DNA from: Siphonodentalium dalli
Taxonomy: Eukaryota; Mollusca; Scaphopoda; Gadilida; Siphonodentaliidae
Assembly (NCBI GenBank): GCA_032622095.1
Contig: CP136061.1
Span: forward strand, 96,717,345-96,781,344
Direction of reading: 5' to 3'
Length of the DNA stretch: 64,000 nt
Position 1 is the stretch's first letter. Each line of letters starts with the position of its first letter. Under the pieces are notes generated by a model that did no database searches, was not told where the DNA came from, and saw nothing but the letters and a program-made list of their open reading frames with translations. Of the stretch, positions 53,341-64,000 are shown piece after piece. The position numbers were made by a program, and so were the translations under genes.

Positions 53341-53659
53341 CACGTTGCACACATTGAGGAGGGTTGAGAAACAATTGCGAACTAATTACTCTATGATGTG
53401 TTTGTGAGTTTTGTGGAAAATCCAAAACCGTAATCGTAGCAACGGATATATGGAAAAACGACAACGAATATAAAGAACACAAATTATAGTGACGTAGTAC
53501 ATACCATATCATCTATTGTCGTTCATTGTGCGAAAGGTGTCTAATTATCTTCTACTGGTAAGAATTACGAATAGGCCTAGGGTATTACGTCTCTACAATA
53601 TGTGTTCTTTCTATAAGTTGTCTTACCATAGTTACGATTACAGTTTCGAGAAGCCAATG

Positions 53660-54055
53660 TGAAGTCGGTGGCCGAGAGGTGGCGTACTGGTCTCTCGTGC
53701 TATCGGACCGGGGATCGTAACCTGGTCAGGGTATGCTGACAAAATTCAGAACTCGGTCAGATACCAAGTTTGTCAGGCTGAAAAGTCTCATTCGAGATCA
53801 CTGAATAAAGATCCGAATCACCGACTTACCCCCATTACAACACTTGTCCAGGTATGTTGTCGTGGGTGCAGTACGCTGTCCGATCGGGCGCGGACATTAA
53901 TGGCTGACCCGTGTACACGCCTCGGTGTGTGCACGTTAAAGAACGCTACTGGAGTCACCACAGGGTTATAAAGTTACTCGGCCGTGGTAGCACCTGGACC
54001 TCCACATAATCCTCAGCACATTGAGGGCGATGGAGTATCAAGTAGATAGATAGCC
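53660..54055 (+). mobile_element. tRNA-like SINE
   Basis: Head GTCGGTGGCCGAGAGGTGGC fits a pol III A box (TGGCCGAGAGG). GGGATCGTAACC about 45 nt later is a diverged B box. The body contains GTGTGCACGTTAAAGAACGC, a motif of the kind seen in widely shared SINE core domains (from memory, not checked). The tail is GTAGATAGATAG near 54040-54052. About 390 bp in all, on the + strand. Confidence 0.7.
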
Positions 54056-54869
54056 AAGTATAGGCATAGGAACGTTGTGCGCAATAATCGGGCCAACCAG
54101 TGACTGCGACCTGATAACAACATAATTAAGTACAACATAATCACAGCACACATAACAATATCACCTTACTGCGAGTGGTAAGAACTTGGCAACGGACTCA
54201 ATTATGTGAAAAGGTGTTTCGACCGTCCGATAAATTTACGACTATACTATATTAGCTATTCGTATGTATTGTCAGTTGTAGTATATGGTGCGAATGTCTA
54301 TTATTAATCGATTGTACATATATAACGGTTGAAGAAGGTCCCACAAGTATGGCTGAACATTTTTCACAAGAGTGTTATTTATTGGATTCCCATGGATTGG
54401 AATTTATCACACAATTACCCCCTAAACCCGGCCTCATATGTTTAGTAAGACACACGTATAATATTGCACACACAGTGACGTATAAGAGCTTAGCACAATG
54501 ATGTTGAAGTCGATACCGGGATTTTATTAATATTTTAATTAGAATATAACTATGATATTCGATTTATTTAGGGTTATTTAGTGTTGACTGTGAGATAAAC
54601 ATGTGTAATAAGGGTGGATGAACAAGTTTATCAACATGAGAAGACATAAGATTAAAAGACTAAATTGCGCATTAATCTCGTCCACTAAATTCGATTCGGG
54701 GCTCGCTAATGCTGGGCTCGAATAGAATTTAGTGCACTCGGTTAATACATTTCGTATAGAATTGCGACTCATTACAGATCCTCTATTATTGGATCACCGG
54801 GGACTGGAATATCTGTTACATTCCATGCGCAATGTAACCGCTTCGTGTCAGAACACATATGAATATTTG

Positions 54870-55951
54870 TATTATTCTGATATATGATGCCAGTCGTATT
54901 GATCTAAATCATCCTCATCGTGCACAGTATATTGTTCGTGGTCTCTAGTATCACGGGGAGAAACAATTGCAGGTTGTACCTGTTTAGGTGTGGATGACCT
55001 TTGACTTCGGTCCGAGTCATGCATAAATGTACTACACTTATTGCGTAGATTGGAATAACGTTCCACTTCCCGTTGCAGTCTTTTAGTTTGCATCCTCTCG
55101 ACAACGTCTATTGATAAATTTGCGAAATCGCCACTTCCTGTTTGATCTGAGCTAACAGGCCCTTTCCGACTATAACGAGATATGAAGTTTCTAGTCACGG
55201 CCCGACCGGAAATCACCGGGAGGCCATTTTCGGTCTCCTTCCTGAGCTTTCTACGAATCAAACAGTAAGTTCCGTCAGCAAATTCTCCGCCATCACTATT
55301 TTCAGCGACGAGCCGCTCACATGCTTCGTGGAATGTCGGCGTCCTTCGTGTGAGCTTAGCGGACGCCATAATATCAGTATCTCTCCTAATCTTGTTTATC
55401 TTTTTCACTAGCTCTTTAATACGCGGGAGGGATGATTGCCTCATATAGTCCCCGTCTTCCTGAACAGAAACAGCGATTGGAGGACCTTCTTTGGAGACCG
55501 CAGAGCGTTTATCACCATCAAGAGACAGCGCGTCCAAGATATTCGGGATAACTCGAGATGACTTTTGATATTCCTTCAATATATACGATGTCACCCCAGT
55601 CATCTTTCGTCCTTTCCTGTTATCATTGTGCCAATCACGCCCGTGTTGATCACTTCCATCAAGTAGTCCGTTTAAATTCATACGCCTCTCCATCTTTTGA
55701 TCGACGAATTTAGTCCTCCTCTGACTGACGCGCAATTGATCTAAGATTCTTATTTTTTCCACCTGCAAGCCATAAAGAGCCGATCTCGCATTGCTAGATA
55801 TATTATTGATATGACCTTCCAGAATCTTGTTTTCTTTGTGGTTTTCTAAGAACACTTTATCCATTGGAACTGGTTTTCTACTCATCTCACAAAGCGTGGC
55901 GGTCATGTGTGTAGTGTTGATAGTCCTCTGCAAGCGGCGCCTTCAATCAGT
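54870..55951 (-). CDS. Unrecognised 344-aa charged protein, one coding exon
   Basis: The likely start is ATG at 55906-55904 (MTATLCEMSRKPVPMDKVFL). An in-frame stop lies at 55945-55943. A splice acceptor TTTTTTACAG ends at 55952, so the exon begins with 5' UTR. The stop is at 54874-54872, giving 344 aa. The protein is hydrophilic with many Arg, Lys, Glu and Asp. A helical, coiled-coil-like N-terminal part (about 15-80) is followed by a basic middle (RRKLRKETENG) and an acidic, Asp-rich tail (DEDDLDQYDWHHISE). There is no signal peptide, membrane segment or known catalytic motif. The length in AT-rich DNA, low-complexity-free sequence and splice context favour a real gene. Likely lineage-restricted; function unknown. 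Confidence 0.65.
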
Positions 55952-56033
55952 CTGTAAAAAACAATCAATGTGCACTCAATTTGCAAATGAATAATTTATT
56001 CATCATTTTAAGGACATTGGTTCCCATGAGCTA

Positions 56034-56228
56034 CAGTAATGCCCTAAACAATCGACTCCTTAACCACAGCAGAATTATGGGTAACTTTTCAGGATTTAGT
56101 CGAAAATATGGCTTGTTGCCACTGAGAGCTTTCCGATGAATGGCAACAAGCCATATTTCCGACTAAATCCTGAAAAGTTACCCATAATTCTGCTGTTGTT
56201 AAGGAGTCGATTATTTAGGGCATTACTG
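56034..56228. mobile_element. Mariner-type palindromic MITE, copy e
   Basis: TA flanks 56032-56033 and 56229-56230. CAGTAATGCCCTAAACAATC and its complement at the ends; the arms are almost identical, with CACTGAGAGCTTTCC at the centre. It lies immediately upstream of the 344-aa ORF's exon. Confidence 0.92.
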
Positions 56229-56273
56229 TATACATCGCTGTCTTCGTAGTGTAATGTTCAATGGAGTTTGTAT

Positions 56274-56488
56274 TTAACCCTTTCAGCGCCAAGTCCAATT
56301 TTTCTATCAACCCATATTTCCTTGATCATTTTTCAAATTTATTGATTATAATAATGTGATACATTGATGGAAAGATCTCTAAGAGCTCTTTCCATCAATG
56401 TATCACATTATTACAATCAATAAATTTGAAAAATGATCAAGGAAATATGGGTTGATACAAAAATCGGACTTGGCACTGAAAGGGTTAA
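56274..56488. mobile_element. piggyBac-type near-perfect palindrome without hairpin module
   Basis: TTAA at both ends. CCCTTTCAGCGCCAAGTCC and CCCTTTCAGTGCCAAGTCCG as inverted ends. The arms (GATCATTTTTCAAATTTATT, TGTGATACATTGATGGAAAG) pair along the whole length around AGATCTCTAAGAGCTC. Confidence 0.92.
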
Positions 56489-56499
56489 GAAGCGTGGGA

Positions 56500-58125
56500 C
56501 AAGAATCCTCTCAATTGATTCTGACGGTCTCATTGAAGCGAATCAAAAATATATCGAGAAATACACGCAATAGAAATATATATGTAACAGTAGAGCGGCC
56601 AAGTGTAAAATCGTTCACTTGATGATACATGTACAAACATTAATTTTTTTTTAATGAGTGATCAGTATGGGGCACAATATTTTTTCGACAAATCACGCAA
56701 AAATCCAAGATATCCGCCGTTTTCAAGATGGCCATTTTCAACAAAGACAATAATCTAATTTGGTCACAAAAACCAATTGTTCAATGTTAGACAAATAACA
56801 GCTCTTATTATATTATTATATTATATTATTTCCAAGTGATGATTGTTAGAAAATAATTTGAGCATGGTAAGTAGTTGCTTTATTTAAAATGGCGGCCATT
56901 TCATTGTAGGTCACTTAACGAAAATAATTATTTACTTGCAGGACATACTTGTAGCACAAATTATTTTCCAAAGTAATAAGCACAAGTCGCATAACGGAGA
57001 AATGCTTTTTAAATGTTCGCTTTCGATAGAATGCGGCCGTCCGCATTAGGCAAGTACGATTATTTAGCACGACGAGATAGAGACAATGCTGCTAAGGTAG
57101 AAATACACGATTTCATGGGTTGTAGGAGGGCTGACAAATATGATTTTAAGCATATAAGGGTTATAACTGTCAGTTTAGCCTCTGTTATAACTGGGAGTAA
57201 TGGTTTGATGGTTTAATTATTTTATAAAGGTACCATAGTATACAAATGGGATGATATTTGAATACGAAGTATGTTTTTGGAATCTGATGTCGGCCAGCTC
57301 TGTGTGGTACCCCACCGGAAAACAGCTCGATTTCTCTCCCTTGAAAACAGTCGTCTGCACTTCTAAGAAAAAATTTAAAAATTGCTACGATAACTTTTTT
57401 TTATTTTTCAATATATCTGACATATATCTCGGGTCTATCAGCTCATAAGGTGATTATAGACTGACATTCGCTCTGTCATGGTTAGCTATGCGACCGAAAA
57501 TGGCCAATTTCGGTAAAAAAATGGCTAAAATGAAGATTTAAAAAATCAGTCTAAGGGAGATAATTCAACTTGTGATGATGCAATTGTTTTCCAAAAGACA
57601 GACGAATTATTTTTTGACCATTTCTGTATCTTGTAACCAAACACTCATGTACTGTTTATCAATCACCATGGTGCAGCAGAAGGTTGTAATACAGTACCCC
57701 CGTCAAAATGGTGAAAATGGCCAGAAATCGTGTATTGCTACCTAAGCCATGGTCTGGCTGGACCGGATGTAAACCAGAGATGACGAGTGCGCTACTTAGA
57801 CCTGCGGTATTCAGTTTAAACTGTCGTTTTAGCTGTTAAACGGCGGTTTAAAATTAGAAATCGTGTCTGCGGGCGGCCTGGTATATTGCATATTTATTAT
57901 TTACATGCCGCTGTTTATATTTTTGTTAATTAGAAGACATGGACGAACAATTAAAATCGTCAAGAAACAGTTTAATTCACGTATCCCCCATCGAAGACAG
58001 ATTGATGATAAATGAAGCTATATAATGACAGACTACAGTTCAGGCATATAGTGTCTGCATGGTTACCTAATCCAAACGGTATACAAATACATGCTTGTAT
58101 TACTGCGTTTACTGGGCCATGAAAA
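56500..58125. other. No gene recognised
   Basis: AT-rich DNA with several Lys/Asn-rich chance ORFs (57013-57448). Motifs such as AAAATGGCGGCCATTT and AAAATGGCC recur at 56725, 56890, 57520 and 57705, hinting at old tandem structure. No domain or splice context. Confidence 0.4.
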
Positions 58126-58139
58126 GTGCAAGAGAATGG

Positions 58140-58425
58140 CGCAGCCAAGCCTTGAAATAGTGTGTCTGTCATTTGCAGAATGAGGTCCCCAGAGGGTGAA
58201 TTTAGTGATGCTACCCCGCATAGCGGGCCCCGCATAGCGGGCTAGCATCACCAAATTCACCCTCTGGTGACCTCATTCTGCTTACACCTCAGCAGAATGA
58301 GGTTCCCAGAGGGTGAATTTGGTGATGCTAGCCCGCTATGCGGGGTAGCATCACTAAATTCACCCTCTGGGGACCTCATTCTGCAAATGACAGACACCCT
58401 ATTTCAAGGCTTGGGCGCAGCCAAG
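58140..58425. mobile_element. Compound palindrome: four inverted units
   Basis: Four copies of a unit GCAGAATGAGGT(C/T)CCCAGA + GGGTGAATTT(A/G)GTGATGCTA in the order forward-inverse-forward-inverse, enclosed by CCTTGAAATAGTGTGTCTGT and its complement. The flanks share GGCGCAGCCAAG (58139-58150 and 58424-58435), a likely target duplication, at least in part. Relatives at 15310-15755 and 16151-16290. Confidence 0.9.
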
Positions 58426-58694
58426 GTTTATACTGACTATTGATTCCGTATTCTTGTACGTGAGGGTATGCGTGTTTTTTGGGCGAGGCGTATAGCTGAC
58501 GTACATGCATTATGTATGTTAGTGGGGGTCCTATTGAATTTCTGAGAAGAATGTCAGAACATGAGCAAATCGATGCTTACGTCCGTATCTCATCGTCGGC
58601 TGATAGGAATTCGTGGACTACACGTTTATGCCCCAGCTATTTGTATGATGAAATAAACGCATACGTTTCGTTTCAACTAAAGATTACCTGCTAT

Positions 58695-58790
58695 ATTTGA
58701 CACCAAAGCAACCACTATCTCCACGTTTATTATAACACTATCTCCACGTTTATATTAAACCACTATCTCCGCTTTATTTATAACAGAACA
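58695..58790. repeat. Short direct repeats
   Basis: CACTATCTCCACGTTTAT occurs at about 58712 and 58737, with a third, diverged copy CACTATCTCCGCTTTATTTA near 58761; spacing about 25 bp. Confidence 0.85.
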
Positions 58791-58974
58791 TAATTAGATG
58801 AGTCCATTAAAGTCACAGATGGCTTCGTGGTGGATATGCTTTTAAAATGTTCACACCCGTTAAAACTTCCATAAACAGAGAGAATATAAAAAATATAGAC
58901 ATATTTATTGTCAAGTTCGTACGTTGTGTTGTGTAAATAAAAGCCAGGTTATGTAAAAAAAATAAAAGGTCAGC

Positions 58975-59700
58975 AGACCACAGTGTCCCCCGACAACATG
59001 GCAAGTCGATGCCGCTTTGTAAAAGAAATTTAAAAAAAATGTTGAAATTTTCGAAGTCGAAAAGGGTTAATAACTCCATACAAAAAATATTAGCTATATA
59101 GATGTTGCAAATCACCAACATGTTAGGAACAATATCCCAAAGTTTCAAATCTCTACATTTAAAACTGTAGGAGGAGTTGATTACACCATGAAGGTACCCA
59201 ATCTCATCCAAAAGGCAAAAATGTTCCAAATTTTCTAAGTCGAAAACCCCCCAAAAATATGGAAAAAATGATATTTTGTATTAGCTATATAGATGTTGCA
59301 AATCACCAACATGTTAGGAACAATATCCCAGAGTTTCAAATCTCTACATTTAAAACTGTAGGAGGAGTTGATTACACCATGAAGGTACCCAATCTCATCC
59401 AAAAGGCAAAAATGTTCCAAATTTTCTAAGTCGAAAACCCCCCAAAAATATGAAAAATATGATATTTTTGATTAGCTATATAGATGTTGCAAATCACCAA
59501 CATGTTAGGAACAATATCCCAGAGTTTCAAATCTCTACGTTTAAAACTGTAGGAGGAGTTGATTACACCATGAAGGTACCCGATCTCGGACGCACGGACG
59601 CACGGACACACGGACGCACGGACGGACACACGGACGGACGGACGGACGAGGGTCATTTCTATAGTCCGCCGACGGAAACGTCGGGGGACAAAAATGCTTT
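58975..59700 (-). repeat. R4 dispersed repeat, three internal units
   Basis: Inverse of 43915-44400. Units with TTAGCTATATAGATGTTGCA start at about 59090, 59281 and 59472 (191-bp period). The ends are AGTGTCCCCCGACAACATGG and GACGGAAACGTCGGGGGACA, and a (GGAC)n/(GCAC)n stretch lies at 59586-59650. The 138-, 76- and 124-codon ORFs here are repeat by-products. Confidence 0.88.
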
Positions 59701-60222
59701 TGTATACATAACAACGTTTACGAACTTGACAATTACATACTATTTACGTGATATTTATGAATGGTATAAGAACAAAATATGTCTATATTTTTATATGCTT
59801 TACGCTTATGGTGGTTTTAACTGATGTGACCACTTAAACAGCAATACACACCGCGAATGCCATCCATACCGTTAACATGATATTTTGATGTCCAGATATC
59901 GACTTTCGAAAGGGGAAGTTTTTATTAATTTATACATCATGTTTAATGTTTGTGAGCCGAGCAAACATAACGGAAATGCTTCCGTTGCCCAACAAATTGC
60001 AGCTAATACCGACCGGGCCTTCTCAAGTATGAGAGTTTATGCTCGTTTCTCGGCGTATTACTTATGGATGGTTTTCGCAATATCCGTGTGGTACGGAGAT
60101 ACGAATACGTGATACGACTGATATATAGTAATTGCAACATTTACCTTCCCTATCAGCATGTTATAATTTGCCATTTAATATTTATGTTAGCATACATAAA
60201 TTAAGAACTGCTAACCCACAGA

Positions 60223-60507
60223 TTGGCCATTGAGGTGAGCAAATGGAAAAAGAAGAAAAAGCAAAACACAATACAAGCCGATAGTGGATTATGCCTTGCT
60301 TGTAAACATGAACGCGGAGACGAATTTCATTTTATAATGACCTGCATTAAACTGCATGAGCTAAGAACTCGATGCATACCTGAAATTATATGGAAAACTG
60401 GCTCCCATGAAGCGTTTTATGACCTTCTCAATGACACCAACGAGAATACAATGAAGAAACTGTCAATATACATCACGAAGGGGCTTAAGATCAATGACAT
60501 TAAATAA
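60223..60507 (+). pseudogene. C-terminal remnant of a LINE reverse transcriptase ORF
   Basis: An open frame of 94 codons with KWKKKKKQNT, then LCLACKHERGDEFHFIMTC, a CxxC...HFxxxC zinc-knuckle-like motif. It continues LRTRCIPEII and LSIYITKGLKIND to a stop at 60507. This order matches the extreme C-terminus of CR1/RTE-like ORF2 proteins, as in the 24.9-kb LINE but from another family. No reverse transcriptase domain lies upstream in the window, so it is a 5'-truncated copy. Confidence 0.7.
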
Positions 60508-60769
60508 CACCGTTTTATTACTACTTATACTTGAAGTTGATTATGTGCACACAACTGTTTTAAATGTCATTTATCTAATCTTACACATGTATGTGTCTGA
60601 GCACAAACCATTACAAAAATAGCTATTTACCATTTTATTTTGCTTGGTATGTAGAAAATTGATTCAGGAGATTCTGCATTAGTTGGTGTCAAATTGGACC
60701 GTGGATCTTTAGTGTATATAACGACACCTTAAAGAGTTGTGAAACGCTCCGGTTGGGTGATCAAAGAGA

Positions 60770-61095
60770 AATGGAGAATAATCTTGTTCAAAGTAGTTAT
60801 TTTTACAATTATTATATCTAAATTGACAACACACACCGACATTCTTATTTATTAATTAAATGCAGTGAATGCCGATCGCGAAATCGTTTTCGTTAGTTTA
60901 TCGCCGATAGAATCATCCCGATTCGAGTAGTAAATATTTATAATTTAGCGTAGTTCAGGCAATGTTTTCTATGGAGTGATACGGTCGATTTGCTTGAGAT
61001 TTTCGGTGATGTTAGTAGAATGATACATTCCTCCAGTTGGCATAGCACCTGAATACTAACTTATCAGTTTCACGCACCCGAACAAGTACATAATA
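60770..61095 (+). repeat. R3 dispersed repeat, copy 3
   Basis: GAGAATAATCTTGTTCAAAG, GCGAAATCGTTTTCGTTAGT, TTTTCTATGGAGTGATACGG, TCGATTTGCTTGAGATTTTC, CACCTGAATACTAACTTATC and GAACAAGTACATAATATGTC align with 10940-11275. Confidence 0.85.
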
Positions 61096-61348
61096 TGTCT
61101 TTAAGAAATGATTTAGAAAAAGTATTTCTAGAAAAATCTATGGAAATGAAAAGCATATATCTGGGAACACATTCTGATTCGTTTATACCAAAAAGTGATA
61201 AACTCGACATAACGAAACAACGATATATATGCGCCATTTGGACTAATGATAGGGTACCCATATACACAATTTGGGCGGCTCATATACATGTAAGCAATAG
61301 AGAAATAGAGTATCGGTGGTCTCAATGCGATGGGCCCGCGCTAACATC

Positions 61349-61720
61349 ATACCCTCGTGCAAATAGGTGCATAATGGACCTAAACATTCAGATAGGTTCA
61401 TATTGGACTTATTTGATTCTAGAGTGTATTTATACCCATTATTCCGTTTTATGGCCCGGTCACAGTGAAAAGAGCGTATATATATATATGGTTTGTCGAT
61501 TTAAGTTAATATAGAGCGTAATTCAGATTCAAATTATGCCGATATGGGCTTATTTTTGTTTTGGAAATAATTTCAATATCAGCTTATTTTTCAGGAGATC
61601 AGACTGCTGATTACACATTATAAAGAGCGTACATCTGGTAAATCGATTTAGGTTCATATAGAGCGTAATTCAGATTCAACTTATGCCAATGAGTTATTTT
61701 CCAGGAGAACAGGCTGGTTG
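61349..61720 (+). repeat. R1 variant, partly duplicated
   Basis: ATACCCTCGTGCAAATAGGT, GCATAATGGACCTAAACATT, CGTTTTATGGCCCGGTCACA and AAAGAGCGTATATA to TTCAGGAGATCAGACTGCTG. The second half (AAAGAGCGTACATCTGGTAA to TTCCAGGAGAACAGGCTGGT) is repeated at 61620-61718. Confidence 0.7.
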
Positions 61721-64000
61721 CCCTGGTGTGGCGATTTGTGAATGGTAATCCGATTCTTGTATCTGCATTTTGTAAGGTCCTTTGAGTCCACATACATGTA
61801 TATGTGATTTATCCGTACAGCTGAGTGTTTCCCCAGTGAAAGAAACCGCAACACAATTTAGATTAAATAGCATTTATGCCATGAACTATTACAATATATG
61901 AGAATTATCAAAGATATAAACAATTCTTTTGTCATGGAACGGATTCGACATCAATCATTGTGCCTATAAAAGTCGTTTTCGATAACATTACTTAACACCC
62001 CATTCCTGCGGAGAATGTAAAACGTGAAATTGACGTATCAACTATATAGTCACGTAAAACGGTATTTCACCAATAATAGAACCAATCATTCATGTACATT
62101 TGTATCTATTATTTCGAATCTATTTACTACACCATCTGTTGTAAATACAGAGATCCGGGGGGGGGCTGGCAAGTTGGCAACACCACAGAATACAGGGGTA
62201 AACCTATCTTCGGTAAAATGGACAAAGGTATACAAAATCTAGGTACACATTCCGAAGCGCCATATGGACAATTTAGAAGTCAGATAAATAAATAACAGGC
62301 GCATAACAGAAGTATGCTTGGTGTTTTCAAATTAAGGAAATATGAGCATACTATATGACAAGCGTATGCGAACCTTTATCGTAGAATCATGCACCATCAT
62401 AATGAAAATGCATTTACGTAGGAAGTTAAAAATCTACAGTATCACGATTGTCCCATACCGATAGTTTCAGATAAAGATGGGATCGTGGTACATATTTAGT
62501 TGGGTTTGAAATTCAGAACGCATGCGTAGGTCGCGAGCTATCGAAGGGTTAATTTTGAAATTTAGAGTTATGTACACGAGTAAGCAGGTGTATAGATGTA
62601 AGTATTAAGTAATAGATACAAAATATCACTGGAACCGTCGTCAGTTCTGTACCGGGTGATAGGGGGTTTAATTAAAAAAAACATCGCTTTTCGGCACTTT
62701 TAAACAAAAACAAGAGGAGTTCAATCAAAGTACGACGCGTCGACTAAACTTAGTTTAAACATATTTATTTGCTCATACATACAAGGTACATAATAATGCA
62801 AAGGGGATTGGAGGACAAGTGCTAAACACTTAGAGTTCCCCTCATCTTCCCAACTAAACTTGCTACGCGATTTTACCTTCATTGATCGGAATGACATCGA
62901 TCGTTGTGATAAACCGAATAATCCAACCTCGTACATGTGAGTCAGAACATTTCCCTATAACGACACATGCTCAGAGCGGGATATACCAAACATTAGACAG
63001 ATACAGACATATTGTCAAAATTCCACCCCTTAATTACCTCCAAAGCGGGTAACTCTGATCATGTATGCATGCGCGTCGAACGGTCGATATGAAACGTGAG
63101 TGGCTGGTGCTCCACAGATTACACAAAGCGCGCACAATGCGTTGGTCATGGTGTACAATGTAAAAAGGTTCTTCTTTCAGTGCTGAAACAATACGCAATT
63201 AATTGTGAATTGTTTAAGCTTACACGAACTTGGTGCATGAGAACAGTTCCAATCAGAATCAATACACATCCTTATGTTCAGAAGAACATATCACCTAGTG
63301 AACAGACCGTCTCTTTGCAGCCAACTCGATACTCAATACGGATACAGGTGAACCAGGTTCATGTATTCACGCTCAAGAACATTTGAAGAGAAAGTCTATG
63401 TAAACATGCCTTCCCAGTATATGGCAGGGGCGAATGGCCCCGCTTCGAAATTATTGTTCGATATTCAAACGAATGTCTGAGTCAATAAATCGGCCGTTGT
63501 TCTGAATTGCTACATTCAAGTCCGTACGCCCAAACGAACTGAGCAACGTGCATTGTCGAACACATCAAACAGGTGTACCATTGAGATCCAGGATTGAATT
63601 ACCTCGAGAAGTTGCGCAATATGTACTTAGCGTCTCTACAATGTAATTAATATGCAGGGAAAATCAATCAAAGTCTATTTTATCGCCCAAAGCTCGTTAA
63701 GAAATCATGAACAACGAATTATTTGTCATTTGAATTTTTTAAATAAGAGATTGTGGACATTTTGAGTACACATTAAACTGCCAACAGCTGTGCATTATGT
63801 GTAACCTTTTCTGATGCCGCAATCAGTTGTGCAGATTTTTCTAATGTATATTTGCGAGTGTACCTCGCCAGGAATCCATGTACGTTATACGGGCAATAAT
63901 GGAATTCGGGGACATACAGGCCGGAATCGTCATCTCGTTTACACATCCGTGGTAACCTGGGTTAAACCTCCATTGACGCCTTGGCCAATCTGGTCTAAGT
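61721..64000. other. No gene recognised
   Basis: No convincing exon, repeat or RNA gene. Short ORFs at 62024-62295 (glycine-rich start over a G run at 62157-62165), 62721-62936 and 63096-63386 have no recognisable domain or supporting splice context. Confidence 0.4.

Larger units (their letters stand above)
52190..53520 (+). repeat. Segmental repeat D, interrupted copy
   Basis: Blocks at 52200-52255, 52371-52525 and 53385-53520 align in order with 47740-48110. The gaps are a mariner-type MITE (52256-52370) and an R1 copy (52526-53340). The R1 copy in turn holds a foldback element (52741-53200). Confidence 0.7.

Noticed and set aside
54904-55104. 66-codon minus ORF
   Set aside because: It is a shadow of the 344-aa ORF in another frame.
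58813-59824. ORFs of 61-138 codons
   Set aside because: They coincide with the 191-bp units of repeat R4 and a GGAC run.
61095-61514. 139-codon + ORF
   Set aside because: It overlaps the end of R3 and the R1 variant; no domain.
62092-62295. 67-codon + ORF with glycine-rich segment
   Set aside because: The glycines come from a G run; no splice or domain support.

Overview
The window is eukaryotic (animal) genomic DNA: AT-rich, intron-containing genes, and many nested transposable elements. The organism is most likely a mollusc or another lophotrochozoan. The reasons are the type of secreted phospholipase A2, a dispersed repeat starting AGCTCACCTGAG followed by GTCC runs (a pattern I associate with molluscan genomes), and LINE types common in marine invertebrates. 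This assignment is inference.

Genes. (1) + strand, 1345-5424: the last three exons of a membrane-type guanylate cyclase; the 5' part lies outside the window. (2) + strand, 41201-49758: a complete four-exon secreted phospholipase A2 of 156 aa, with signal peptide, RRKR processing site, calcium loop and catalytic His-Asp. Its introns are full of repeats. (3) - strand, 54872-55906: an unrecognised 344-aa ORF with a plausible splice acceptor just upstream. (4) - strand, 24894-28397: the single ORF of a nearly intact APE-type non-LTR retrotransposon (LINE), with a 2A-like motif near its N-terminus. Two decayed LINE C-termini lie at 29135-29575 and 60223-60507.

Mobile DNA. Several short non-autonomous families are visible: TTAA-flanked piggyBac-type elements beginning CCCTTT; TA-flanked foldback elements with TGTGACCC ends; TA-flanked mariner-type MITEs with CAGTAATGC ends; a TTA-flanked Harbinger-type MITE; an AAGGTACTC-ended family; a compound palindrome family near 15.3, 16.2 and 58.2 kb; and a tRNA-like SINE. 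Dispersed repeats R1, R2 and R3 occur in three or more copies each.

Most unusual feature. A palindromic hairpin module (arm core ATGCATTCTCTTATATATGC) occurs about 16 times. It sits inside elements whose ends and target-site duplications are otherwise unrelated. Several insertions can be ordered in time because a paralogous empty site is present in the same window.

Layout: 0-1.0 kb, 90-bp array; 1.3-5.4 kb, guanylate cyclase; 5.4-19.6 kb, MITEs, a 43-bp minisatellite and other repeats; 19.6-23 kb, MITEs and palindromes; 23.8-31.3 kb, a 144-bp array split by the foldback with its LINE; 31-41 kb, repeats; 41.2-49.8 kb, phospholipase A2; 50-54 kb, nested elements and an inverted duplicate; 54.9-55.9 kb, orphan ORF; 56-61.7 kb, palindromes and repeats; 61.7-64 kb, nothing recognised.
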